DNA from: Candidatus Colwellbacteria bacterium RIFCSPLOWO2_01_FULL_48_10
Lineage (GTDB): Bacteria > Patescibacteriota > Minisyncoccia > UBA6257 > Colwellbacteraceae
Length of the DNA stretch: 11,571 bases
NCBI GenBank assembly: GCA_001817755.1
Contig: MHIY01000023.1
Location: 56,740 to 68,310 of the forward strand
Direction of reading: 5' to 3'
Notes under the pieces: generated by a model
The model's input: only the letters and a program-made list of their open reading frames with translations
Told to the model about the DNA's origin: nothing
Databases searched by the model: none
Position numbers and translations under genes: made by a program
Shown here: positions 1-5,641 of the stretch, piece after piece
Position numbering within the stretch: position 1 is the first letter of the stretch
Layout: each line of letters starts with the position of its first letter

Positions 1-2
1 AC

Positions 3-89
3 AGCGAGAGGGCCGTTGTGATTGTTCGACACCACCACGACGATTCTCTTGCCGCTTACGGCGTCGACGAGATCTACCCCTTTATCTAG
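3..89 (+). CDS. 3' end of an unidentified gene (partial, tentative)
   Basis: A reading frame open from the left edge ends with TAG at 87-89 and gives 28 residues containing the stretch ERAVVIVRHHHDD and ending DEIYPFI. I do not recognise it. It is favoured because a strong rho-independent terminator on the same strand starts 14 bases after the stop. A competing minus-strand frame is open from about 143 to the left edge and reads just as naturally (it includes DLVDAVSGKRIVVVVSNN), so the coding strand here is unsettled. No function is proposed. Confidence 0.3.
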   Translation, partial: SERAVVIVRHHHDDSLAAYGVDEIYPFI

Positions 90-102
90 GCGAGTCGTGC
101 AT

Positions 103-141
103 GCGGCCTTTTCCTTCGGGAGAACGGCCGCCTTTCTTTTT
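103..141 (+). terminator. Rho-independent terminator with TTCG loop
   Basis: GCGGCC at 103-108 pairs with GGCCGC at 126-131. The stem continues through TTTTCC / GGAGAA, with one G-T wobble and one bulged C, and closes on a stable TTCG tetraloop at 115-118. A T-rich tract, TTTCTTTTT (133-141), follows directly. It should separate an upstream + strand gene from rnhB. Confidence 0.8.
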
Positions 142-153
142 ATCCGTTGAAAT

Positions 154-159
154 TATAAG
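154..159 (+). promoter_or_regulatory. Possible -10 box of rnhB
   Basis: TATAAG lies 9 bases before the rnhB ATG, the same spacing as the clearer -10 boxes in this window, and would give a leaderless or nearly leaderless mRNA. No convincing -35 is visible. The sequence also forms part of an AT-rich TTATAAG-type repeat, and its reverse complement holds a perfect TATAAT (157 to 152) on the minus strand, so the direction is uncertain. Confidence 0.35.
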
Positions 160-168
160 TTATGTGTT

Positions 169-837
169 ATGAGCTATAAGTTTGTCATCGGCATAGACGA
201 AGTGGGGCGTGGGAGTCTTGCGGGACCAGTCGTAGTCGCCGCGTTTGCGGCTCCACTAAAATCAAAGATCAAAAATCCCTGGCCGGGCAGGCAAAGATCA
301 AAATTGAGACTCAGAGATTCAAAAAAGCTGAGTCCTAAGCAGAGAGAAGAATGGTTTGAATATATTAAATCGAGTTCGGAGTTCGTTTTTGCGACGAGAA
401 GCGTTTCGCCTCGAGTTATAGATAAAATAAACATATCAGCCGCGGCAAATCTCGCCGCACACCGCGCGCTCCGGCATCTCATCAAGACCTATAAGCTATC
501 AGCTAAAAACTATAAGCTGTTCCTCGATGGTGGCCTGTACATAAAAAACAAAACTCATCAGGCTAAGTTTTTCGTGAATGCCGAAACAGTTATCAGAGGG
601 GATGAGAAGATTTCCGCTGTCGCCCTAGCTTCGATTGTGGCCAAAGTCTTGCGCGACCGGCATATGGTAAAGTTACATAAAAAATATCCTGTTTATTCGT
701 TTGATGTACATAAGGGTTATGGGACAGAAAAACATAGGGCAATAATTCAACGATTGGGAATAACGCCAATACATAGGTTGACCTTCTGTGAGAAGTTGAG
801 TAGTATATCAAAGTTAAAAAATCAAAGATCAAAGTGA
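169..837 (+). CDS. rnhB: Ribonuclease HII
   Basis: Cytoplasmic endonuclease that cuts the RNA strand of RNA-DNA hybrids and removes misincorporated ribonucleotides. The 222 residues hold the family blocks in order: GIDEVGRGSLAGP (8-20) with catalytic D10 and E11, LRDSKKLSPKQR (48-59), FLDGG with D120, IRGDEK (142-147), ALASIVAKVLRD with D163, and HKGYGTEKH (181-189). The four acidic residues expected of type 2 RNases H are all present. The ATG at 169 puts the first block at the usual distance from the N terminus. Two places look lengthened by repeat DNA: residues about 31-46, where two copies of CAAAGATCAAAA encode a basic insert before the DSKKL block, and residues about 104-116. The last residues (NQRSK) and the stop also fall in a copy of that repeat. 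Identity is firm. Confidence 0.96.
   Translation: MSYKFVIGIDEVGRGSLAGPVVVAAFAAPLKSKIKNPWPGRQRSKLRLRDSKKLSPKQREEWFEYIKSSSEFVFATRSVSPRVIDKINISAAANLAAHRALRHLIKTYKLSAKNYKLFLDGGLYIKNKTHQAKFFVNAETVIRGDEKISAVALASIVAKVLRDRHMVKLHKKYPVYSFDVHKGYGTEKHRAIIQRLGITPIHRLTFCEKLSSISKLKNQRSK
261..303 (+). repeat. CAAAGATCAAAA direct repeats inside rnhB
   Basis: The 12-mer CAAAGATCAAAA occurs at 263-274 and again at 292-303, on either side of the GC-rich sequence CCTGGCCGGGCAGG. The 13-mer ATCAAAGATCAAA at 261-273 recurs at 821-833 over the rnhB stop. In the protein the segment gives a basic insert (SKIK...QRSK) before the conserved DSKKL block. It is best read as repeat DNA carried in frame inside an essential-type gene. 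Confidence 0.65.
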
Positions 838-902
838 TAGATTAAAGATTTATAGCTTTACATTGTCATTTTCAATTTTGATATTTACATTTTAATTTAA
901 AC
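817..902 (+). repeat. AT-rich intergenic repeat, copy A (rnhB-rpmF)
   Basis: This spacer shares with the nusB-rnc spacer a 5' block (AAAGATCAAAGTG, 824-836 here) and a 3' block built on TGTCATTTT and ATATTTACATTTT, separated by dissimilar AT-rich sequence. The 5' block supplies the rnhB stop codon. The 3' block lies just upstream of rpmF and could supply AT-rich promoter elements such as TTTAAT at 891-896. No strong hairpin is seen. Confidence 0.6.
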
Positions 903-908
903 AAACAC

Positions 909-1079
909 ATGGGAGGTGTACCGATAAAACATCATACAAAAGGGAAAGTTGGAAGGCGCAGGAGTCACTTGGCGCGGAAGCCGATCAAGCTTTCAACTTG
1001 TTCTAATTGCAATGCCCCGATGCTGCCGCACCGCGCTTGTGTTAATTGCGGGCAGTATAAAGGCAATAAAGTTAAGTAG
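909..1079 (+). CDS. rpmF: 50S ribosomal protein L32
   Basis: Small zinc-ribbon protein of the large ribosomal subunit. The 56-residue product begins [13 protein letters not shown], has the basic stretch [12 protein letters not shown] (14-25), and carries both cysteine pairs of the zinc-binding form: C31-x2-C34 and C44-x2-C47. Its length is normal for L32, which is usually 55-60 residues. The ATG at 909 is chosen because it is the only start that keeps the full N terminus; the GGAGG just after it lies inside the gene and is too close to any other start to act as its ribosome binding site. No Shine-Dalgarno sequence precedes the ATG. Position between rnhB and nusB-rnc fits an RNA-processing and ribosome block. 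Confidence 0.93.
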   Translation: MGGVPIKHHTKGKVGRRRSHLARKPIKLSTCSNCNAPMLPHRACVNCGQYKGNKVK

Positions 1080-1110
1080 TTAGCGACTAGCCACTAGCCG
1101 CTAAACGCTA

Positions 1111-1116
1111 TATACT
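1111..1116 (+). promoter_or_regulatory. -10 box of nusB
   Basis: TATACT ends 7 bases before the nusB ATG at 1124, so transcription would start at or next to the start codon (leaderless). The sequence upstream (1080-1110) is a run of short related words (TAGCGACTAG, CCACTAG, CCGCTAAACGCTA), a micro-repeat that appears to include the promoter. No good -35 is visible. Confidence 0.55.
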
Positions 1117-1123
1117 AATCTAT

Positions 1124-1600
1124 ATGGCAACAAGACAGCTTGGCAGATCCGTAGTCTTGCAATCGCTTTACGAATGGGACTTCTATAATAGAAGAGAAAA
1201 CCTTGACGATGTTCTTGCGCGCAACCTCAGGGAGTTTGCGCCTGGTTTTACGGACATGGAGTTTGTCTTGGGGCTCGTGAAGGGTGTTTCCTCCAAAATG
1301 TCCGAGCTGGACAAGATTATCGAAACTTCTGCGCCGGAGTGGCCGATAGCCAAACTGCCTCTGGTGGACCGGAACATATTGCGTCTAGGCTTGTACGAAC
1401 TAATGTTTGCGGACCGCAAACAGGTACCTCCCCGCGTGGCCATCAACGAGGCCATTGAGCTTGCGAAGGCTTACGGCGGCGACAGTTCGAGCAAGTTTGT
1501 AAACGGCGTTCTAGGAACCGTCTACCGTGAGATGGGGGAACCCGACTCCGCTAAAGCTACGACGGGCAAGCCGGATAAGGCGGAAGAAGTTAAAACATAA
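1124..1600 (+). CDS. nusB: Transcription antitermination factor NusB
   Basis: RNA-binding all-alpha protein that, with NusE (S10), binds boxA and supports rRNA antitermination. Of the 158 residues, 1-137 match the family: a basic N-terminal helix ([20 protein letters not shown]), [15 protein letters not shown] (79-93), then [17 protein letters not shown] and [12 protein letters not shown] (102-133), the usual C-terminal NusB signature. The normal domain ends near residue 137. The tail from about 138 ([14 protein letters not shown]...) is atypical and encoded by GC-rich sequence that I recognise as a repeat type found at gene ends in CPR genomes. The stop overlaps the next AT-rich repeat. Start: ATG 1124, 7 bases after a -10 box. 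Confidence 0.95.
   Translation: MATRQLGRSVVLQSLYEWDFYNRRENLDDVLARNLREFAPGFTDMEFVLGLVKGVSSKMSELDKIIETSAPEWPIAKLPLVDRNILRLGLYELMFADRKQVPPRVAINEAIELAKAYGGDSSSKFVNGVLGTVYREMGEPDSAKATTGKPDKAEEVKT
1541..1577 (+). repeat. Repeat-derived 3' end of nusB
   Basis: CCCGACTCCGCTAAAGCTAC followed by GACGGGCAAG encodes the [10 protein letters not shown] tail beyond the folded NusB domain. From memory, CTCCGCTAAAGCTACG(A/G)CGGGC is a dispersed palindrome-like word in Parcubacteria genomes. It occurs only once in this window, so its repeat status rests on that knowledge. Confidence 0.45.
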
Positions 1601-1703
1601 AAGATCAAAGTGGAAAATGAAAATGCGAAGCCTAAAAATTAAGCAGAACATTTTTAAACTTTAATCTGTCATTTTGATTTTTAATATTTACATTTTGAAT
1701 TAA
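1600..1703 (+). repeat. AT-rich intergenic repeat, copy B (nusB-rnc)
   Basis: AAAGATCAAAGTG at 1600-1612 is identical to 824-836 of copy A, and the 3' part (TGTCATTTTGATTTTTAATA, then TTTACATTTTGAATTAAC, about 1668-1703) matches the 3' part of copy A with a few changes. The middle is longer and different. It begins on the last base of the nusB stop and ends 4 bases before the rnc start, so it fills the whole spacer. Confidence 0.6.
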
Positions 1704-1707
1704 CATC

Positions 1708-2397
1708 GTGGATTCTCTGAGCAAACTCGAAAAACAAATAGGCGTAAAATTTAGGGACGATAAGCTATTAAGGGAGGCCGTTACCCATCGTTCTTATATC
1801 AACGAAAGCCGCAAGAGCGGGCTGGGACATAATGAACGTTTGGAATTTTTGGGCGATGCGGTCCTAGAGCTTGTCGTGACCGAAAATCTATTCAAGGCTT
1901 TTCCTGAAAAAGAGGAGGGCGAGCTTACTGTATATCGCTCAGTTCTTGTCAACGCAAAGACGCTTTCGGCAGTTGCGAAAGCGATGAGGCTTGATGATGC
2001 TATAATGATGTCCAAGGGTGAAGCGAAAGAGTCGCTCAAAAGCCGGGGCCGGGAAACGATTCTCGCGAATGCCTTCGAGGCGGTTATTGGAGCAGTTTAT
2101 CTTGATTCAGGCTATGAGAGCGTCAAAGGATTGATCGAGAAATTTGTAATGCCAAAATTGCAAGAACTCGGACGGGCCGGGGGCAAGGACGCGAAGAGCT
2201 TGGTGCAAGAATCGGCTCAGAGCAATTTTAAGATAACGCCGACATACAAGGTCATTGAAGAGTCTGGTCCGGCTCATGAGCGTTTTTTCAGAGTTGGGCT
2301 TTATTTTGGTTCCAACCTCAAGTCGGAGGGCGCAGGCCAGTCAAAGCAAGAAGCAGAGCTTGCCGCAGCGGAAAAATGGATTGAGGATGGGAAGTAG
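1708..2397 (+). CDS. rnc: Ribonuclease III
   Basis: Dimeric, Mg-dependent double-stranded RNA endonuclease that processes rRNA precursors and structured mRNAs. The 229 residues comprise the catalytic domain (about 1-155) and a C-terminal double-stranded RNA-binding domain (about 157-226, with YKVIEESGPAHERFFRVGL and a final AEKWI helix). The signature HNERLEFLGDAVLELV (41-56) supplies E43, E46 and D50, and ANAFEAVIGAVYLD (120-133) supplies E124. N121 stands where E. coli RNase III has catalytic D114. Length is normal. The start is GTG at 1708, since no ATG gives a full N terminus and the frame is AT-rich repeat upstream. There is no Shine-Dalgarno sequence. Confidence 0.95.
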   Translation: MDSLSKLEKQIGVKFRDDKLLREAVTHRSYINESRKSGLGHNERLEFLGDAVLELVVTENLFKAFPEKEEGELTVYRSVLVNAKTLSAVAKAMRLDDAIMMSKGEAKESLKSRGRETILANAFEAVIGAVYLDSGYESVKGLIEKFVMPKLQELGRAGGKDAKSLVQESAQSNFKITPTYKVIEESGPAHERFFRVGLYFGSNLKSEGAGQSKQEAELAAAEKWIEDGK

Positions 2398-2419
2398 GTC
2401 GCTTTTATATTGCTTATTG

Positions 2420-2446
2420 TTGACTCGGGAGCGACTATGATATAAT
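2420..2446 (+). promoter_or_regulatory. Extended -10 promoter of the surface-protein operon
   Basis: A perfect TATAAT at 2441-2446 is preceded by TGA (extended -10, TGn), with TTGACT at 2420-2425 as a possible -35, although the 15-base spacer is short. The ATG at 2454 lies 7 bases after the -10, predicting a leaderless mRNA. This is the best promoter in the window and marks the break between rnc and the secreted-protein genes. Confidence 0.75.
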
Positions 2447-2453
2447 TCCCGTA

Positions 2454-3260
2454 ATGTCAAAGACTCTGACAAATCCGGTGAGTTTTATTGTCGCGCTATC
2501 TTTAGCTGCGCTTTTGTATCTTATTTTTATTGGACTAGACACCACCAAAGCTGCCAATGATGCCCTGCTGAAGGGTTATGTGTGGTCATCCAACATTGGT
2601 TGGATAAGTTTTAGCTGTGACAATGAGAGTCCGTCGGTTTGCGGTGATAGTCCAAATTACCAAGTAAAAATTAATTTCTCGGACGGCGAGTTTAGCGGCT
2701 ATGCTTGGTCGTCAAACATTGGCTGGATAAATTTCGATGCCCCCGGTCCTTATCCGGGAGCTCCTAATTTTGCCGCGAAGATTGTGAACGTTGATCCGGC
2801 TGTTTGCGGCAGCGGCAAGGAAGTTCAAGGTTGGGTGCGGGTGCTCTCAAACGGTAGCGGCTGGGATGGATGGATAAAAATGGCCGGTTCTATAAACCCG
2901 CCTGCGCCGGCTTTGCCGACTCATCATGGAATTTGCGTAACCAACAACAACGAATCTTTGAGCGGATGGGCTTGGGGGGATGACGTTGTCGGTTGGGTGC
3001 AGTTTAACTTTTCCGGCGCGGGCGGCATGCCTTCGGGCGCAAACGGCGGAAGCGGTGTTGGCGGCGGTTCGGGCAGTTCCGCCGGCGGTTCCGGGACACC
3101 TGGCGGCGGTTCGGGCGGCGGCTCCGTGACTCCTGGCGTTGGTTCAGGCGGCAACGATGGCACTCCGCAAAGCAGCCCTCCCCCAAGCGGCGGCAGCGTA
3201 CCTGAATGGGAAAATTCGATCGAGAAGACGATCAATTTGATCGAAGTACCCCCAAGATAA
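2454..3260 (+). CDS. Secreted surface protein with WSSNIGW repeats and Gly/Ser tail
   Basis: 268 residues of unknown molecular function. A hydrophobic segment (about 9-28, ending near TTKAAN) is a signal peptide or signal anchor. Four aromatic repeats follow: GYVWSSNIGWISF (41-53), GYAWSSNIGWINF (82-94), a diverged one at 125-142 (GWVRV...GWDGWIKM) and GWAWGDDVVGWVQF (171-184). C55, C63, C118 and C161 could form two disulfides outside the membrane. Residues about 189-240 are Gly/Ser/Pro-rich and likely a flexible linker or wall-spanning stalk, followed by a short end, EWENSIEKTINLIEVPPR, with no sorting motif that I can identify. From memory, such repeats are common in Parcubacteria exported proteins. 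First gene of a three-gene unit: the next ATG is 9 bases after its stop. Confidence 0.85.
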   Translation: MSKTLTNPVSFIVALSLAALLYLIFIGLDTTKAANDALLKGYVWSSNIGWISFSCDNESPSVCGDSPNYQVKINFSDGEFSGYAWSSNIGWINFDAPGPYPGAPNFAAKIVNVDPAVCGSGKEVQGWVRVLSNGSGWDGWIKMAGSINPPAPALPTHHGICVTNNNESLSGWAWGDDVVGWVQFNFSGAGGMPSGANGGSGVGGGSGSSAGGSGTPGGGSGGGSVTPGVGSGGNDGTPQSSPPPSGGSVPEWENSIEKTINLIEVPPR

Positions 3261-3268
3261 TCCAAACG

Positions 3269-3589
3269 ATGAATCATCCAAGCAACAAGGCGATAATATT
3301 TTCCATAATTTTTTTGGGCGCAGGATCATTTCTTGCTTATTTTTACCTTAATGCTAACGGACCTCCAGATGTTGTTGAGCCGCTTGTGAACGGAGACGTA
3401 CTGACACTGGAAGAACAAGCCGAGATTTTGAGAAAACTTACTAGTGCGCCTCCACCGCCCTTTACAGCCAAGTCAACTATATCCGATCAAGACTTAGCAA
3501 GATTAACGAAGGAAATGACTGCTACCGGTGAATCAACTATATCTGAGAAAGATATGCAGAGATTAAAACAAGAAATGTCGGCTAAATAA
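3269..3589 (+). CDS. Small membrane-anchored protein with short helical repeats
   Basis: 106 residues, not assigned to a named family. One N-terminal membrane span (about 8-28, IIFSIIFLGAGSFLAYFYL) is followed by an exported tail. The tail holds two clear repeats, STISDQDLARLTKEMTA (69-85) and STISEKDMQRLKQEMSA (89-105), and a diverged third, LTLEEQAEILRKLTSA (45-60). The first two are also similar in DNA (TCAACTATATC at 3473 and 3533, exactly 60 bases apart), indicating recent duplication. The start at 3269 (MNHPSN) is preferred over an in-frame ATG at 3206 because it lies 8 bases after the upstream stop and puts the span right at the N terminus. Lies within the surface operon, 7 bases before the next gene. 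Confidence 0.8.
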   Translation: MNHPSNKAIIFSIIFLGAGSFLAYFYLNANGPPDVVEPLVNGDVLTLEEQAEILRKLTSAPPPPFTAKSTISDQDLARLTKEMTATGESTISEKDMQRLKQEMSAK

Positions 3590-3596
3590 AAAAACC

Positions 3597-4514
3597 ATGA
3601 ATAAAAAAATAATATACACGTTTTCAACTGTACTGTCCGTGTTTCTTCTACTGACCAGAGTGTCACTGGCTGTTTGGAATGCTCCCACATCCGCCCCGCC
3701 CAACGGCAATGCTCCTGAGCCGGTTAATCTCACTATGACAATTCAGCAAAAACTAGGCGGTTTAATAGTTGCTTCTGGTGCTGGGATTACTACGGGTTTT
3801 ATAGTTACTAATGGAAACGTGGGCATCGGAACTGTTGCCCCATCGCAGAAGCTTGATGTCGCGGGGGTGGTTAAGGCCACCGGACTCCAGATCTCGACTG
3901 GTGCCGCCTCAGGAAGAGTCCTTACGTCTGATGGAGCCGGTAATGCCAGCTGGCAGTCTCCTTCAGGTGGAGGCGGTTCAGGCACGGTTACGTCGGTAGG
4001 TTCCGGCAATGGTCTTATGGGAGGACCGATCACTACATCGGGCACCATAAGCATCAACGCTCCGGTTTGCGGAGGCGGCCAAGCCAGCAGTTGGAACGGC
4101 TCGTCTTGGACTTGTGTCTCTGTTGGCGGCGGGGGCGGGGGAGGAGTAAGCGGCAGCGGATCGGCCAATCAATTGGCCAAGTGGACGGGCTCTTCTTCGC
4201 TTGGCACGGCTAGGATATGGGACGATGGGAATTACATTTCTCTTTCTACGGGAAGTTCGGTTGTTCAACTTTCATCCGGTTCTGCCTATATGGAAGGAGG
4301 GTCCGGTCAGGCCTCTATATCACTTAACTCATCGGGTGTTTCTGTACAGAAGTTGAGAGGTTTAACTTCTGCAGAATGGTTTAACGACACGGGCACGTTT
4401 TCTAATCTTAGAGCCGGTTCAGGCGGTAGCAATCAGCCTTCTAGCAATGATGTTGACGGTTGGCTTAGGCTTAACATTAACGGCACTAACTATTATGTTC
4501 CGTTATTCAGGTAA
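3597..4514 (+). CDS. Exported tail-fibre-like Gly/Ser-rich protein
   Basis: 305 residues with a signal peptide (MNKK basic end, hydrophobic 5-20, likely cleavage after SLA at about 25). After a Pro/Asn-rich segment comes GNVGIGTVAPSQKLDVAG (73-90), then SGRVLTSDGAGNASW (105-119), GTVTSVGSGNGLMGG (129-143) and NQLAKWTGSSSLGTARIWDD (191-210), a set of short blocks seen in phage tail fibres and many bacterial surface fibres. It ends NGTNYYVPLFR. There is no C-terminal intramolecular chaperone domain of the kind found in some tail fibres. It probably forms a fibrous or adhesive surface structure together with its two upstream operon partners; this role is inferred. A possible terminator lies 28 bases downstream. 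Confidence 0.8.
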   Translation: MNKKIIYTFSTVLSVFLLLTRVSLAVWNAPTSAPPNGNAPEPVNLTMTIQQKLGGLIVASGAGITTGFIVTNGNVGIGTVAPSQKLDVAGVVKATGLQISTGAASGRVLTSDGAGNASWQSPSGGGGSGTVTSVGSGNGLMGGPITTSGTISINAPVCGGGQASSWNGSSWTCVSVGGGGGGGVSGSGSANQLAKWTGSSSLGTARIWDDGNYISLSTGSSVVQLSSGSAYMEGGSGQASISLNSSGVSVQKLRGLTSAEWFNDTGTFSNLRAGSGGSNQPSSNDVDGWLRLNINGTNYYVPLFR

Positions 4515-4542
4515 TTAATTTATTGGAAACCATTATTCGAGA

Positions 4543-4571
4543 AATTCCGGCTAAAAGCCGGAATTGTCTGT
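4543..4571 (+). terminator. Perfect 10 bp hairpin after the surface operon
   Basis: AATTCCGGCT (4543-4552) and AGCCGGAATT (4556-4565) form a perfect 10 bp stem with an AAA loop. The following GTCTGTTATACTT is only moderately T-rich, so termination may be partial. The hairpin sits directly upstream of the rluF -10 box, so it may also influence that promoter. Confidence 0.55.
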
Positions 4572-4577
4572 TATACT
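4569..4577 (+). promoter_or_regulatory. Extended -10 promoter of rluF
   Basis: TATACT at 4572-4577 is preceded by TGT (TGn extension) and ends 8 bases before the ATG at 4586, predicting a leaderless mRNA. This supports the ATG as the true start rather than the in-frame TTG at 4523, which would lie upstream of the promoter and the hairpin. Confidence 0.6.
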
Positions 4578-4585
4578 TAGATTTA

Positions 4586-5311
4586 ATGGATAAGTTAGAG
4601 AAAATACGGATAAATAAATACTTAGCTTCACAGGGATATTGCAGCCGGCGGGAGGCGGACAAACTTATTCAAAGTGGCCGCGTGCGCATAAACGGGCGAA
4701 CGGCTCTTTTGGGTGATAAGGTTGGCGCATCTGATAAGGTTGAGTTGAGGGGCGCCGGGTCATTAGCGAAGAAGCTTATTTATGTGGCTTACAACAAGCC
4801 TATAGGCATCGTAACCCATAGCGCGACTGATGAGGAAGAAGAGATAATCGACAACCTTGAACTGGAAGAAAAAGTATATCCCATTGGCCGGTTGGACAAA
4901 GCGTCGCATGGCCTAATAATCCTTACGAACGACGGGCGGGTAACGGAAAGGCTGCTCAGCCCGGAGCGTCTTCATGAGAAGGAATACGTGGTGAAAACTT
5001 CGAAGCCGTTAAAGGATAGTTTTCTGCGCAAGATGGGCGCGGGGGTGCGGATCGAGGATTATGTTACGAAGCCTGCGAAGGTGCGGCAGCTGGGCCAGAA
5101 TGTTTTTGCGATAACGATAACCGAGGGTAAGAAGCACCAGATAAGGAGAATGTGCGCGGCTTTGGGGCTTGACGTGATCGACCTGCAGCGCGTTCGCATT
5201 ATGAATGTTAAGCTATCTGGCTTGAAGCCTGGTCGCCATAGAATTTTGAAGGGTGATGAGCTGGCTGGTTTTCTTGAGGCGCTTAGGTTGCCGGCGGTGG
5301 ATAAGAAATAG
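4586..5311 (+). CDS. rluF: 23S rRNA pseudouridine synthase, RluF-like
   Basis: Converts a uridine in rRNA to pseudouridine. The 241 residues give an N-terminal S4 RNA-binding domain (about 7-55, INKYLASQGYCSRREADKLI) and an RsuA/RluB/RluE/RluF catalytic domain with GRLDKASHGLIILTNDG (101-117), in which D104 is the catalytic aspartate. The later blocks HEKEYVV, GAGVRIEDYVTKPAKV, QIRRMC and RVRIMNVKLSG resemble RluF (E. coli U2604 enzyme) more than RsuA or RluB, so RluF is the best guess, though the exact target base cannot be read from sequence. The ATG start is chosen because S4 proteins of this family begin a few residues before the INKYLA block and because of promoter geometry. Monocistronic by its flanking promoter and the next promoter at 5343. 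Confidence 0.9.
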   Translation: MDKLEKIRINKYLASQGYCSRREADKLIQSGRVRINGRTALLGDKVGASDKVELRGAGSLAKKLIYVAYNKPIGIVTHSATDEEEEIIDNLELEEKVYPIGRLDKASHGLIILTNDGRVTERLLSPERLHEKEYVVKTSKPLKDSFLRKMGAGVRIEDYVTKPAKVRQLGQNVFAITITEGKKHQIRRMCAALGLDVIDLQRVRIMNVKLSGLKPGRHRILKGDELAGFLEALRLPAVDKK

Positions 5312-5342
5312 TATCGGTAAGTATATTTCAGGATCGATTATT

Positions 5343-5350
5343 GCTATAAT
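5343..5350 (+). promoter_or_regulatory. Extended -10 promoter of the small membrane-gene pair
   Basis: TGC followed by a perfect TATAAT (5345-5350) ends 9 bases before the ATG at 5360, again leaderless or nearly so. The -35 position (about 5322-5327) reads TATATT, a poor match, as expected if the TGn extension compensates. Confidence 0.65.
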
Positions 5351-5359
5351 AGAACCCGC

Positions 5360-5641
5360 ATGGATATTCTAGTTTTTGCCCAGACGACTTTTTATCTTAC
5401 ATTTTCCCTAGCGGTCGTTATCCTCGCGGCGTTTTTGATCGCGCTTGCATACTACATAGTTCGTTTCGTGAGGTGTTTACAGAAGATATCTGAGAATCTT
5501 GAAAACGCGTCGGGTGAGATTAGGGACAACATTATCGAGATGTTTGACCGGTTTTCGGAGATGCCCATACTTTCTATGTTTGTGAAAAAGCATCGTAGCG
5601 AAAAAGGTCGCAAAAAGGTTAATGGAAATGAGAAAAAATAG
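5360..5641 (+). CDS. Small single-span membrane protein of unknown function
   Basis: 93 residues. A long N-terminal membrane segment (about 9-36, TTFYLTFSLAVVILAAFLIALAYYIV, given here in outline) is followed by an amphipathic, probably coiled region (about 37-68, CLQKISENLENASGEIRDNI) and a strongly basic tail rich in Lys and Arg. The layout resembles small DUF948-like membrane proteins that often neighbour YtxH genes, but I cannot confirm the family. It overlaps the next gene by 20 bases, so the two are very likely translated together and may act in the same envelope or stress function. Confidence 0.75.
   Translation: MDILVFAQTTFYLTFSLAVVILAAFLIALAYYIVRFVRCLQKISENLENASGEIRDNIIEMFDRFSEMPILSMFVKKHRSEKGRKKVNGNEKK

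Noticed and set aside
2924..3277. Minus-strand Pro-rich open frame over the Gly/Ser region of the surface protein
   Set aside because: It is the complement of the Gly/Ser-rich codons of the + strand gene, which has a signal peptide, repeats and a promoter; the minus frame has low complexity and no start signals.
3743..4168. Minus-strand 141-residue Pro/Thr-rich frame
   Set aside because: It mirrors the Gly/Ser-rich fibre gene on the + strand, which has recognisable motifs; no promoter or family match for the minus frame.
4523..4585. TTG start giving a 21-residue longer RluF-like protein
   Set aside because: It lies upstream of the hairpin and the -10 box, and the S4 domain begins normally after the ATG at 4586.
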